Counted from the stretch's first letter, positions 21,874-32,477 are shown. The stretch is 64,000 bases of DNA from Sciurus carolinensis (GCF_902686445.1 NC_062232.1:93792932-93856931); one strand, 5' to 3'. The notes: a model not told the origin generated them from the letters alone. Program-made: numbers and translations.

Positions 21874-22065
21874 TGGGGGTGGGGTGCTGAGGATTGAACT
21901 CAGAGGTGCTTTACCACTGAGCTACATTTCAAGCCATTTTAATTTTTTCAACTTTGAGATAGGGTCCAGCTAAGTTACTTAGGGCCTCACTAAATTGCAG
22001 AGTCTGACCTCGAACTTGCAGTCCTCTTTGACTTAGTTTCCCAAGTGCACCACCACACCCAGGGA
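21874..22065 (-). mobile_element. MEN SINE
   Basis: Antisense ID half (GTGCTGAGGATTGAACTCAG) and a diverged B1 half ending CACCACCACACCCAGG. Confidence 0.85.
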
Positions 22066-22100
22066 TGACTGACACTTCTTATCCATTAATTCCTACCCCA

Positions 22101-22186
22101 GGGGCTGGGGAGATAGCTCAGTTGGTAGAGTGCCTGCCTCACAAGCACAAAGCCCTGGGTTCAATCCCCAGCACCCAAAAAAAAAA
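22101..22186 (+). mobile_element. Young ID SINE with perfect TSD
   Basis: Near-consensus ID (GGGGCTGGGGAGATAGCTC...) with an A tail. Perfect 13-bp direct repeat AATTCCTACCCCA at 22088-22100 and 22187-22199. Confidence 0.95.
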
Positions 22187-22199
22187 AATTCCTACCCCA

Positions 22200-22667
22200 T
22201 GTTTTCTCTTTCCTGAGTCTCTGAAACACATATAAATTGATATAAATTTGAGAGGAAGATGAGGAGAATATTACCTTTCAGACCAAGTAGGCACAAGGGG
22301 AACACCAGTTCAAACACTTTACTGTTTCTAACAAACCTGAGGTCTTCCATAAATTTTTGAACATTCTATTTCATGAAGGATTAGGATAGCATGGGATTAT
22401 CAGTGTGGTTAGAAATAATGTGATGTACTGCAATGTTTTTGCTTGGTTAAATAGAACACTTCATTCTGTACAGATCTAGGGTCAGCATCAATTGAATTCA
22501 GAAATATCAATTTGAACTTCTTAAAATCAGATTTCTAGTCTTGTAAAGAATTTGGATGTTCACTATGAAGGGTCACACCATGATCACCAAAAATATATCA
22601 TAGATTGCCTACTCTTTTTAGGCTTCATGGGACATCACCAACATTCAATATGCAACCTGGGACTTAA
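22200..22667. other. Unique sequence, no gene seen
   Basis: No recognised repeat or coding feature. Confidence 0.4.
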
Positions 22668-22865
22668 TGGTAAGAACACAAACTTCAGGAACAGATAGAC
22701 CTAGGTTTAAATTCTATCTCTGGACTTGACCATTTCTGTTATTTTAGCAAATTATTTAAGATCGACTGTCAATATCTATCTAAATATGGTTATTGTCACA
22801 TAATATATATGAAATACCTGGCATTATATGAGCCCATAGTAATATTAATGATAGAACCATTGACT
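22668..22865 (+). mobile_element. MIR
   Basis: AACACAAACTTCAGGAACAGATAGACCTAGGTTTAAATTCTATCTCTGG is the MIR head, followed by a strongly diverged core and tail. Confidence 0.65.
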
Positions 22866-23763
22866 GAATATTTAATTTGTGCTCATTGTGTTAAGTACCT
22901 GATAGGCATTATATAATTCAATATATCCATCACTATTTTGTGCATGAAGCATCAAAATTATGGATTTGATCATGAATGTGTCACAGATTTGGAACTTGAG
23001 AATGGATTCTCTAGAAAATTGATTGTGCAAATATGCATTCTTAGGCAATTGTGCCCCAAACTCATCTTCTGAATGTGGAGGGTCTATATTTGGCATTTTG
23101 CTCATTACAATACTTCTCTTCTGATTTACAGATTTTTGAGTCATGACTCCATGTCTATACCTGCTATAGCAAAATATGCAAGTAGCTTTACTACTCTCAT
23201 TGGACATTTCTTATTTGGATACATACTAAATATATCTCAAAATACTGCATTCTACACCAAATATGTTTTTCACCTTTCCACCTTCCAATCCCAACTATCC
23301 CTACTGCCTTCGTTGTTGTAGATGACCATGTAACAAAGGTTCTAATAGTATAAATATCCTTTAGTAAGCAATATCCCAGTATAAACTTAGTTCTAATCTA
23401 TGCCAATCCCTGTAGAACATCTGAAAATAAGTCCAAATATGGACCTTTCTGTTCAGAAAATTAGATCACAAGTGCATGGATCCTATAGTTGATAACATCT
23501 TGGTTTTTCTATCTAGCACCCTGATTTCCTTTGGGAACTGCTTTTCCTATCCAGTCATGTGATTCTGATGAAGCAACTGGGAACCAAAGTGCCCCACCTC
23601 ACTGGCCCAGGGCTTCTGACCCAGGGCCCTTTAAATGTAGAATTTTATTCTGCTAATTATACTGATTATTCTGAATTAAGCATGTGAGCAAGTTTAGCCA
23701 ATCACAGTCCTCCTTTGAGAATTTTAATTTTGAATTAAAGAAAAATGCCTTGCTTATTCGGTC
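22866..23763. other. Unique sequence, no gene seen
   Basis: About 0.9 kb. The 111-codon minus frame (22872-23207) overlaps an 82-codon plus frame, and neither shows a family motif. An AGCCAATCACAG box near 23697-23708 is noted only as a CCAAT-like string. Confidence 0.4.
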
Positions 23764-23780
23764 ATAAATCTAGAAGAAGA

Positions 23781-23985
23781 GCCAGAGTGGTGGTGCATGC
23801 CCATAATCCCAGTAACTTGAGAGGCTGAGGCAGGAGGATTGTAAGTTGAAGGCTAGCCTCAACAATTTAGCAAGGTCCTAAGCAAATTAGATTGGCCCTG
23901 TTTCCAAATAAAATAAAAAGGACTGGTGTGGCTCAGTGCTAAATTGCTCTTAGGATTAATCCCCAGTACCAAAAGTTAATAATAA
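23781..23985 (+). mobile_element. MEN SINE with TSD
   Basis: Sense MEN with direct repeats ATAAATCTAGAAGAAGA (23764-23780) and ATAAATCTAGAAGGAGA (23986-24002), one difference. Confidence 0.92.
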
Positions 23986-24146
23986 ATAAATCTAGAAGGA
24001 GAAAGAAAGCCACAGGCAGTCATCATTCCTGACATGTGGACAAAACCTGCCTTAGGAGATGAGAATGAGGCCAACAAAGGAAAGTATAGGAAAAAGAGGT
24101 ACAGAGATACTTTTTTGAAATTTTTATTCATCTATTTATTTTAATT

Positions 24147-24222
24147 GTGGTGCTGGGGAGGGAAGCCAGGGCCTTGTGCAGGCTAAATAAGCTATCTACC
24201 ACTGAGTCACACGCCCAGCCCT
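24147..24222 (-). mobile_element. ID SINE
   Basis: Antisense ID: GTGGTGCTGGGGAGGGAAGCCAGGGCC...CCACTGAGTCACACGCCCAGCCC. Confidence 0.85.
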
Positions 24223-24314
24223 GGACACATATTTTTAATAGTATCATTTGAATGTTTGGTCTAGATTTTTTAGATTGACCTTGAACTTCCTAGTTATATA
24301 ATCCAATAATTGCC

Positions 24315-24650
24315 TTTTTTTTTCTTCAAGAGATTTTTATTTGGGTTTCTGTCATTTGCAAATGTGTTTTTCATAACTTCCATTGTAAAACTGGTCACCT
24401 TCCATCCGGTTACCTGGACTTCTCCGTAACTCAGATATAGTCTGTGTTCTAGCAGCTTCTAGTTTTGTGTAAATAAAAGCTCTTTGTGGCCCAGTACCAC
24501 TGAGCACCAATCTAGCAGTATTAGATCTCAAGTGATATTGGAGCAGAAATTTTGAAAATGGCCTTCCAGTGAAGGAATTGGTCTTCAACATCAGGATAAT
24601 ATGAAGTAAGAACAGAGAGGGTTTACAATGAAACAATGGGGCATCCTGAA
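24315..24650 (-). pseudogene. Probable processed pseudogene, parent unknown
   Basis: On the minus strand a 94-codon frame (24636 down to 24352) stops at TGA. About 12 bases later comes an AATAAA, then after a further 14 bases an A-rich run (plus strand: TTTTTTTTTCTTCAAGAG near 24317). A 3' UTR-like end with polyadenylation signal and A tail is the signature of a retrocopied mRNA. I do not recognise the protein, and the true parental frame may be another one with frameshifts. No convincing target-site duplication was found. Confidence 0.4.
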
Positions 24651-25015
24651 AGGAGACATATAATAAGGAAATCTAGAGGTGAATGGTCACAAAATGAGAA
24701 TAAAGAGTTAAAGTTGAGAGGAAAGCATTTTTCAGCCTTTGGACTTCCTTTAACTTTTTTTAGCTACTTCTAGTTAACCATTCATCAGTTTACCACTAGT
24801 TATATCTTGTTATCTCTAGTTATTTAATTAAGAAGTAAGACACTAGTATTAAAGAATGTGTGATTCTAATCCTCTAGGCTTACTCCTATTAATCTTGTTG
24901 TCTCTAGTAATCTAGCTATTGGTTAGCTTGATATTAGCTAACTGGTTATATAATTTCTTTAGTTTTCTATAGTTCTCACTTGCTATTCTAACAATAAATA
25001 AGAAGTTAGACTTGA

Positions 25016-25429
25016 AGTTGGGCAAGTTGGCACAAGTTTGTAATCTTAGCTATTTAGGAGGTCAAGGTAGGAGGATTGCAAGTTCAAGTTCCAGACCAGT
25101 CTCAGCAATTTAACAAGACCCTGTCTCAAAACAAAAATAAAAATAAGGCTAGAACCCTGCACAGTTGTGCATACCTGTAATCCCAGTGACTCCTGATGCT
25201 GGAGTAGGAGGATCCCAAGTTAGAGTCCAGTTTCATCAATTTAGTGAGACCCTGTCTCAAAAATAAAATTAAAAAGACCTGGGATTATAGCTCAGTGGTA
25301 AGGGGTCCCTGGGTTCAATCCCTGCACCCCTCAAAAAACACACACAAACAAACAAACAAACAAAAAATAGGGCTGGATACTCTTCACTGGTAGAGTACTT
25401 CCCTAGCAGTGCCAGGACCTGGCTCAAAC
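25016..25429 (+). mobile_element. MEN SINE containing a nested MEN
   Basis: The outer MEN is bounded by AAGTTAGACTTGA (25003-25015) and AAGTTAGATTTGA (25430-25442). Its B1 half is 25016-25139 and its ID half about 25367-25429. An inner MEN (about 25154-25363) sits in the linker. Confidence 0.88.
25154..25363 (+). mobile_element. Inner MEN SINE
   Basis: Complete sense MEN with a (CAAA)n tail near 25341-25362. Duplication-like flanks are AAAATAAGGCTAGA (25140-25153) and AAAATAGGGCTGGA (25364-25377). Confidence 0.85.
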
Positions 25430-25844
25430 AAGTTAGATTTGACAGGAATGAAATTTTTAGCTGTTTAGTTTATTGTAGCTAGTCTAGTTATCTCTAACTA
25501 TTTATCTAATCAACTGCAGCTGTACCTAGTTATCAATAGTTATTCAAGTAAGAAATGAAAATTTAGAGTTAAAATACAAGAGTTAATATTATAAGCCTTT
25601 TGACTTATGCCAGTTATTCCAATTATCTAGTTAGCTAGTTATTAATTAACTATATCCTCTATTTTTTCTACTTTTCCATAGTTATCACCCATGATTCTAA
25701 CATAAAAATTTATATTTGACAGAATTTTAACAATTTGCTTCATGGCTTTCTCTAGTTATCGCTAGTTACCTTTGTTACCAAGTTACCTAGTTACCACTGG
25801 TTACATATAACTATCAATAGTTGTTTATAGAGGCTGTTTTCTTT

Positions 25845-26208
25845 TCTTAGGGACATAGCTGAACTAAGTGTCCAGTTTCCCTTTCCTTACGTGGGGTCAT
25901 CTGAATGGTTCTCCCCTATAGAATGTGAGCAGAAATGATGGGTTTCTTCAGGTTGAGGCAGGTAAGAGGGACTGTGTTTTCTCCACATACTTTCCCCTCC
26001 ACAGTGATTTTAGAAGTCATGAATTGAAGGCCATGGCATTATAAGAATGAAGGAATTTGGGTTCCTGAATGACTGACTCGAGCAGAGACCCCTCTGGCTC
26101 CTCCTGACCACATTGGACTTTGACTTGAGTGAAAAACAACAAAAAATTTTACTGGCTTAAGTCACTGAAATCTTGAGGTTTGTTACAGCTTTTAGCCTGT
26201 CCTGACAA
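25845..26208 (+). mobile_element. MaLR/MLT1-like LTR
   Basis: The end AAGTCACTGAAATCTTGAGGTTTGTTACAG...CCTGTCCTGACAAACAC resembles the 3' end of MLT1-class LTRs. The 5' part is too diverged to place firmly. Confidence 0.5.
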
Positions 26209-26214
26209 ACACAT

Positions 26215-26372
26215 CCTATCACAGTACTTATCATAATCTGTTGTACATTGCATGTTTTATTTCTCTGTCTCTTGCATTTGACTATGAGATCCTTGAGGTA
26301 ACTCATATCCCTAGCATTAAGTGCAGTGTTTGGCACACAGTCACTACAGTAATGGATATTTTTGCATGAATA
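26215..26372 (+). mobile_element. L2 3' end
   Basis: ACTATGAGATCCTTGAGGTAACTCATATCC, GCATTAAGTGCAGTGTTTGGCACACAG and AATGGATATTTTTGCATGAAT follow the L2 3' UTR. Confidence 0.75.
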
Positions 26373-28237
26373 CTATAAATGGATTCATATGCACTGAAAG
26401 AATCCTCCTTATTGTCTCACCAGTAAGGACCACTCTTCATTAAAGAGACCTTTATTCTTCACTAATGGAGACTTATTCATTGCTTCTTCCTTCAGTTTTG
26501 ATTGTAGGTAGGGAGAAGAGTTTTATAATGATTTTGACCTAAGTGATAAGGTTCAAAGATCAATTAGTAGCTCACACATAATAGATCAAGGGACTTTAAG
26601 TCTACATAGTTGAAATGCATTTTAAGTTGCTTATAAACAGCAAACATAATTTTTCTAAAAAACTGAATTTCTCTTATGGAGTCCATAGATGTCAGTATAA
26701 CATAGAACAAATATACTAAAAACTAGCTGCATGGGATACAAAGTGTGCATAGCAAAGATGTTTTGAAATTCATATATATGAGATCTATGAAATGGCAGTT
26801 TGATTAGTCATTTGGGATAAAAGTCCAACCAACCAAACAAATACAATTAGCCAAACTAGCATTTGGCAATACACAGCCAAAAAGGAATCTGGTTATTCAA
26901 GAAATTTTTTTACTCTAGCAGGTTGAGCAATCACATATACAAATGAGCTGGAGTTTTAAAAATGAGTGTTTATAATCATCAAGCAAATTTAACAAAAATC
27001 TCAATAGTTTCTAGCATGCATTTTAAAATGTAGCAGGCTTGGTTCTAAGCTGGTAGGAAAGAGAAATTTGCAGTGTTAGGTGGAAACATTTTTCGTTGAG
27101 TCAGAAAAAGTCACCGAAGAGATTTCTGAGAAACTTCTAGAACATTCAGGCTGTACCACTTCTTGAATTGGTTTGTCCAGTTCAAAAAGTAACTGAATTC
27201 AACAACAACAACAACAACAAAATCCTGGGGTTTTTCTCACAGTCTATTTGATGCCAAATTACCATTTTGTTTTTGTTTGTCATTTTTCAACTGTCCTCTT
27301 GGCTTTGTTTGAGGCAACCTGAGTATCTGCAATATTACAGAGTGCTACAGGGCTCTGATGGACTTTGCTGTAATTCAATACACTGAATATACTTGTTGTT
27401 GCAATTGTACACATATTCCTATAACAGATCTTCTAAGGAAAGTACAGAGTGACAGGCAGTTATTGTGCTACTAAAAGACAATGAGATAAGGTTGCAATTT
27501 TCAAAATGAAAGTTTTTAGTTATAATTGCACGTGGTGCATTCCTTAACCCACTTATATAGGAGACATTCCCAATTACCTCTTAGAGTCAAAAAGGGACAA
27601 TTAGGTCCATATTCATATGCTAATAAGCATTGCATTATTTAAACCTGTTTTTCTTTTTAAGCTATGAAAATGAGAGTTGAGCAGTGGCAATGGAAACGTA
27701 TAAAAGTAGTAATTACCTACTTCAGGGTGCAGCTTTTCACATAAACACATTTCAGCTAGCAGGTTTAGTAGTTATTTTTCAATAATAAAATGGTGAATAG
27801 ATCTTTTTCTCCCATAGAAATAGCCTTTAAAATACTGACTATTAAGTTACCTTAAAAATATCTCTGAGGAATGCAAAGTTTTGCTAAAAATGCTACAAAT
27901 TCCCATTTCTTGTTTTAGAAAAACCACTTTCATGGAAAATGCTCTAACCTCCATTTCTTTTGTTCTTTTTTTTGCCTCTAAAACAATTCAGTAAGAAGGG
28001 GATCTGGAAGTATCCCTGTGCTCTCAATAGTTGGTATTTGTTGTTAGGCTCTAGGGAGATTGGAGAACGTGGCTATTTCAGGTCTTGGAAATCGTTCCTA
28101 ATAGATATTGCAGGATAGATTATGTTTGAGATGTAGCTCTCACATTGAATATTCAATGGCAGGCTATTCTTCAATATTTGTTAGATGGTCTGGTTGATGG
28201 TTAATAAAAAGCTGTAAGAAAATTACTCCCTCGATTA
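26373..28237. other. Repeat-poor unique sequence with regulatory candidates
   Basis: About 1.9 kb without a recognised SINE, LINE or LTR, only a (CAA)n run (27200-27221). No coding frame stands out. It contains the heat shock element at 27130-27147 and an AT-rich homeodomain-like stretch near 27600-27650. Confidence 0.5.
27130..27147. promoter_or_regulatory. Perfect four-unit heat shock element
   Basis: The sequence fits GAAnnTTCnnGAAnnTTC at all 12 defined positions (GAA-AC-TTC-TA-GAA-CA-TTC), the binding pattern of HSF trimers. A further TTC-nnn-GAA overlaps at 27124-27132 but is one base out of register. No adjacent TATA box or gene start is visible, so it could be a distal site or a chance match. 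Confidence 0.6.
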
Positions 28238-28256
28238 CTTAAGAGGCAGAATTTTA

Positions 28257-28389
28257 TTTTATATTTTGTTTTATTTATTGTTTTGAGACAGGGTTTTGGA
28301 ACACTTGTCTAGGCTGGCCTCAAACTTGAGATCCTTCTGCTTCAGTCTCTCAAGTTGCTGGGTTTACAAATGCACAGCACCAGGCCTGG
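28257..28389 (-). mobile_element. B1-type SINE with TSD
   Basis: Antisense B1 only (TTTTGAGACAGGGTTTTGG...GGCCTGG). Flanks CTTAAGAGGCAGAATTTTAT (from 28238) and CTTAAGGGGCAGATTTTAAT (from 28390) are a diverged duplication, so the insertion is old. Confidence 0.85.
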
Positions 28390-28408
28390 CTTAAGGGGCA
28401 GATTTTAA

Positions 28409-28754
28409 TTTACTAAATTGATCCGGAAAAGCCATGAAATTTAAATGAATTCACACTTTGTGTGTTTTGTGGTTCTTAGGTCACATTGCACATTGATTAT
28501 GTGGCAGATAATGCTGAGCATTAGTTCATTATTGAACATTACCTGTTACATTTGCATCATGCCAGTTACACTGAGCAACCTGCATGTGTGCTGCTTCTGC
28601 AAACACTAGTTGAAATAAAGATGAGAATCCTGCACACTGCTGTGAGATTTTCTTCACAATGAGGACTCATAGAGGACAGAATCGTGAGCTCTTCAGATAT
28701 CACCATTCTTCATTTATCTGGTGCAAAAGTCAACTGATTCTTATGCATACCAAC
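28409..28754. other. Unique sequence, no gene seen
   Basis: AT-rich; possible conserved non-coding DNA. No repeat recognised. Confidence 0.4.
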
Positions 28755-28942
28755 TCGCAGTGTATCCTGGGGTAAGTCACTTAATGTTTCTGTGCCAGGA
28801 ATTTCTGCATTTGTCAAATGCCTATATTAATGAACGCCTATCCCACAGGGTTGGTGGCAGTGGCAAATAAGATAATGGTTGTAAAAAGGCTTTGTAAACT
28901 ATAAGGTGCTATACAAGTGTGATGTGTTATAATAACTGTAAC
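28755..28942 (+). mobile_element. MIR (MIR3-like)
   Basis: GGGTAAGTCACTTAATGTTTCTGTG, CCCACAGGGTTGGTGG and GGCTTTGTAAACTATAAGGTGCTATACAAG follow MIR core and tail order. Confidence 0.75.
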
Positions 28943-29406
28943 AATCTGTTTAAAAAATAGATGTGGTTTTTGTTTTAGCTACTGCCTTTTTACATTGGAA
29001 GCTAGGCATTTGCCCTTTGAAAAACATCATAGATTCTGAATCAGTCTATCTTCCTATTCTGTGTTTACGAAGTTGTTCTAAAGTGAATTGCTGTTTAGCA
29101 AATTGCACAAGCAGTAACCTCCGCTTTAGACCAGAAATAAGCTGGAAGGTATGTTGTGCTCTGCAGCATTTGAAGTCTGTTAAAAGTTCTCTCTGTACAA
29201 GACAGGATAACACGGTCAGAGAACTACACACACAGGTTTTGTTTCATGGTGTCAAATAAGCAGTAAAACCAAACAACGCAACAGTCACATTTTGAACATA
29301 ATAAGCAGTGCAAGTAAATGGAAGAGAGCTAATTTTCATCTGTGATTTTCCCCACAATATACTTCTGGATATTTGTTAATTCTGTAATGAAACCCAGAGC
29401 TAGGAT
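28943..29406. other. Unique sequence with overlapping open frames
   Basis: A 98-codon plus frame (28963-29259) overlaps a 61-codon minus frame. The plus translation is cysteine-rich but shows no known domain, and no Kozak or splice context supports it. The absence of repeats on either side makes conservation testing worthwhile. Confidence 0.35.
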
Positions 29407-29419
29407 AGAAATTCTTTCT

Positions 29420-29584
29420 GGGTTGGGCACAGTGGCATGTACCCATTGTCCCAGCCACTTGGGAGGCTGAGGCATGAGGATTGGAAGTTCGAGGCCAGCT
29501 TGGGCAACTTAGAGAGAGCCTATCTCAGAAAATAAAAACCAGAACAAATAAGAACCAAAACAAACAAATGAGAGAGAAAAAAAG
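29420..29584 (+). mobile_element. B1-type SINE with A-rich tail
   Basis: Sense B1 half (GGGTTGGGCACAGTGGCATG...GAGCCTATCTCAG) with a long A-rich tail and no ID half. Short flanking repeats AGAAATTCTTT (29407) and AGAAATCCTTT (29585). Confidence 0.85.
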
Positions 29585-29838
29585 AGAAATCCTTTTGATC
29601 AACGAAAGAGTGAACAATAAGCATATAAAGTTTTGTAAACCTCAAAACCTCAACGTAAAATATATTTTTAGGTCTCATGAAAATGCTTTGGAAAACTGAT
29701 CTTATGATTGATTTAAATGCTATGATTTCACAAGTGTCAGGTGAGCTGCTGCCCTTGGCAATGTGTGTCTCTGTGAATTGATTGCAATCGGAATGTTCAC
29801 TTTTAGTTGGAGTTTTGTTCCAGAAGCTTAAAATATTT

Positions 29839-30030
29839 ATGCTGGGTGCAGTGGTGCATGTCTGTAATTCCAAAGATTCAGGGGACTGAGGCAAGAGAAT
29901 TGGAAGTTCGAGATCAGTCTGGGCAACTTAGTGAGACTCTGTCTCAAAATAAAAAATAAAAAGGGCTGGGGATGTAGCTCAGTGGTAAAGCACCCTTGAG
30001 TTCAATCTTTGGTACAAAAAAGAAAAAGAA
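29839..30030 (+). mobile_element. MEN SINE
   Basis: Sense B1 half (GCTGGGTGCAGTGGTGCATG), linker, and near-consensus ID half (GGGCTGGGGATGTAGCTCAG) ending in an A/G-rich tail. Confidence 0.92.
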
Positions 30031-31354
30031 TTTTCTTCTTCTCATTATTTTTCTCATTAACATATCCCAAGCACTTGTGTTATTTACAATTATAGCAAAA
30101 CAGACCTGTTGTTATTTACAATTGGAAATATAAAAATAATTGAGATGATTTCTTGACATTCTAAGAAGTGATTCTCTAGATTGTTAAAAGGTTTTGAATC
30201 CTTCTTGAGGACAGAGTTGGAAAATGAAAAAGCTTACAGGGAATGCATTGGAGCCTGAGGTTAGTAAGTACCCTGGGGAAGGGGTTAAAGTTGGAGACCT
30301 TTTGGAGAGGCCTTACCGGCTTCAGCTTTTTCCCTTTGGAGTCACATTCAAAAGGGACATTTTATGACTGCAGTGACCTTGGAAAGTCAGGATGGTACCA
30401 CAGATACACACCTGCTACAGTGGCAGTCTTTAGAAGTTGGCTTCTATCTGGCAGCTGACCAGATTGAAAGAATTTTAATCTGGACGAGGTTTATGAAGTA
30501 ATATCACTCAGATTCTGTCCTCTCTGAAACCCTTTTTCTACCAAGCACAAGGGTGTTCAGTCAATCAGTTGCTTATCAGACCTATCTTAATTAGGCCTCG
30601 GAAATCATTATGCAAAGTAAATTGTTGTTAAGCGGTTACTACACTCTTAGCAAGTGTGCACTCTGTTCATTTCTGAAAGGAGATTTTCTTCATTTCGAGA
30701 GTCACAGCTGGAATAGAACGAAAACCTAACACCAGCCAGGAAGCTTCCTGCTGGGGGCAGTTTCCTTGCTTTCAGCATAATTATGCAAATCCATCTTTGA
30801 CATTAGAGAAAGGCCAATGACAATGTCAAGCAAATGTTATCCAATTTTCACTTAGTCCCATTTTAGGTATTCACAGAGCTGATGTTCAAGCACTGAAATA
30901 TGTGAGTCATTTAAATGTCTAAGGGAATTGCTGCTTGGTTCCTGTTACTGGAGTGGTAAAATTCAAAGAAGAAAATCGTGGTCTACACAGAGACCTCTGC
31001 TTCTAGCTACTTGACAGTGGTGGTACTATCAGTTTACTTGTGATTCTTATAATATTCACAGGCCATTTCCATGACACTGAAATTAGCTGTGTCTAAATGT
31101 AAAACACAAGCACCTGCAGTCAGTCTTTTATTCTGTTTTGGTTTCATTTATCTGTTTGTTTTCATATAGCTTTACCCAGCACCGCCATTTAGGGAACCAT
31201 AAACATTATGTGAATGTTCAAGTCAAATAAAACGGGTACAGAAATCTCATTAGTTACAGAGGCTACAGAGATGGACTTGTGGACACTGTGAGCTGGAAAC
31301 AATCATAGCATGGTCTAGAATGGCCTGTTCATGCATATGAGTTACCTGAAGCCT
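30031..31354. other. Repeat-free sequence, candidate conserved enhancer
   Basis: No SINE, LINE or LTR is recognised over 1.3 kb in an otherwise SINE-dense window. The part 30540-31250 carries TAATTA-type homeodomain sites (30587), a 14-bp palindrome CAGGAAGCTTCCTG with two ETS-like cores (30737-30750) and a perfect POU octamer ATGCAAAT (30783-30790). The 71-codon frame at 30243-30458 lacks any recognisable domain. Confidence 0.4.
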
Positions 31355-31465
31355 GTTGGAAATGACTTGTCCAGAGTCCATAAGTAAATCAACAGAGTAG
31401 CAAGGAGGGGAACCCCAATTTTCTGATACCCAATCCAGTGTTTGTTCTACTACATTGCATTATCT
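31355..31465 (-). mobile_element. MIR fragment
   Basis: GACTTGTCCAGAGTCCATAAGTAAATC...GGGAACCCCAATTTTCTGATACCC...CCAGTGTTTGTTCTACTAC is antisense MIR head and core. Confidence 0.65.
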
Positions 31466-31887
31466 CCAGGACACGTTTGAGGACCAGGAAGCAGTCTTCC
31501 ACAGAGGCAATATGGACATCTTCTTATGCCATGACATTTGAGAGATTTTCAAATCCTCTTTGTGAGGACCAAACATTGAAGCCTTATATCTCCCAAAGCA
31601 GGAAGCTTGAATGTTTGTCCAAAATCAGTGGCCATCATGAAGAGCAAATGACCCAGAAAACGATCTTTTTAGAAGGCTGAGTACTGAAGAAAATTCCTAC
31701 ATTCCAGAGAAAATGAGTGACTTTGGGAGACTCTGATGACACCGCTGATGTAGGTTTCTCTGGTTAAGCAAGCTGGGCTCTGTGATAGCTGTGATAGCTT
31801 TGGGATTCAGGAAATATGGAAAATATGCACAGTTCATTAAGTGCATTATGGGAAGGATAAAATTTTAAAAAAGAAAAGAAAAATATT
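31466..31887. other. Unique sequence, no gene seen
   Basis: The 80-codon plus frame (31438-31680) starts within the MIR and has no recognised domain. Confidence 0.4.
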
Positions 31888-31972
31888 ATGGGGTCTGGGG
31901 CTGTAGCTCAGTGGTAGAGTACTTGCCTAGTATGTGTGAGGCCCTGGGTTTCATTCTCAGCCCTGCAAAAAA
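31888..31972 (+). mobile_element. ID SINE
   Basis: Near-consensus ID (CTGGGGCTGTAGCTCAGTGGTAG...GTGTGAGGCCCTGGG) ending in a short A tail. A weak flanking repeat around TATTATG. Confidence 0.9.
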
Positions 31973-32477
31973 TGTATTATGTGTCTTTAGGCCTTATTGT
32001 AGAATGACTTTAGAGATTACCAGGGGGAATTACCAGGGTTTTAAAGGATATAGGCTAATGGACAAAGAAGGGGAGCCAAGAGAGATGGAAGGGGAAAATG
32101 AAACCAATATGGAAGAGAGAACAATAGGATAAAAGAGAAAGATGTAAGGGCAGGAATTCAAAGAAAGGAGGCAAGGATCCTATCTTAGTTTCCATAATGG
32201 GGCTGTAACCCAGCTGTATTCACTATAGAGGTGGAAATAACAAAGCCAGATGGAGAGGTCCCGTGACTATTAAAGACGGGAAACAACATGCCAAAGACTG
32301 AATATACTGTCAAATTAGAGTTGTTGATGAACTAAGCTCTGATAGCCAATTCAAGAAACTGTATTTCCAAGTCTAAGCAATAGCAAACAAAAACCAGAGT
32401 TGAAAGGCCAAATCTGATATTAAAAACCAATAAGGTAGAGACAGGACACTTTTCTCCTGATGTTTGTAGTGTTCTGA
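31973..32477. other. Unique sequence, no gene seen
   Basis: No recognised repeat or coding feature. Confidence 0.4.

Larger units (their letters stand above)
24755..25840. repeat. TAGTTA-rich degenerate tandem repeat region
   Basis: Many TAGTTA(T/C) and TAGCTA/TTGTTA variants occur in both parts (24755-25015 and 25443-25840). Two anchor pairs, CTATAGTTCTCAC (24967) with CCATAGTTATCAC (25676), and AGTAAGA (24834) with AGTAAGA (25547), give a higher-order period of 282-286 bp after removing the 427-bp SINE insertion plus duplication. Unit boundaries are approximate. Confidence 0.65.

Noticed and set aside
22101..22186. tRNA-like sequence with internal promoter boxes
   Set aside because: It is an ID SINE with A tail and target duplication, not a functional tRNA gene; the same applies to the other ID copies.
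24352..24636. NUMT (mitochondrial COX2-like QWYW string in one frame)
   Set aside because: The similarity is limited to a few residues in a frame with stops, and the AATAAA plus A tail fits an mRNA retrocopy better.
24755..25840. CRISPR-like or spaced repeat array
   Set aside because: Units are degenerate, spacing is irregular at the hexamer level, and the DNA is mammalian nuclear.
29520..29894. 124-codon minus-strand frame
   Set aside because: It spans two SINE ends and unique sequence with no domain; its ends translate B1/MEN sequence.
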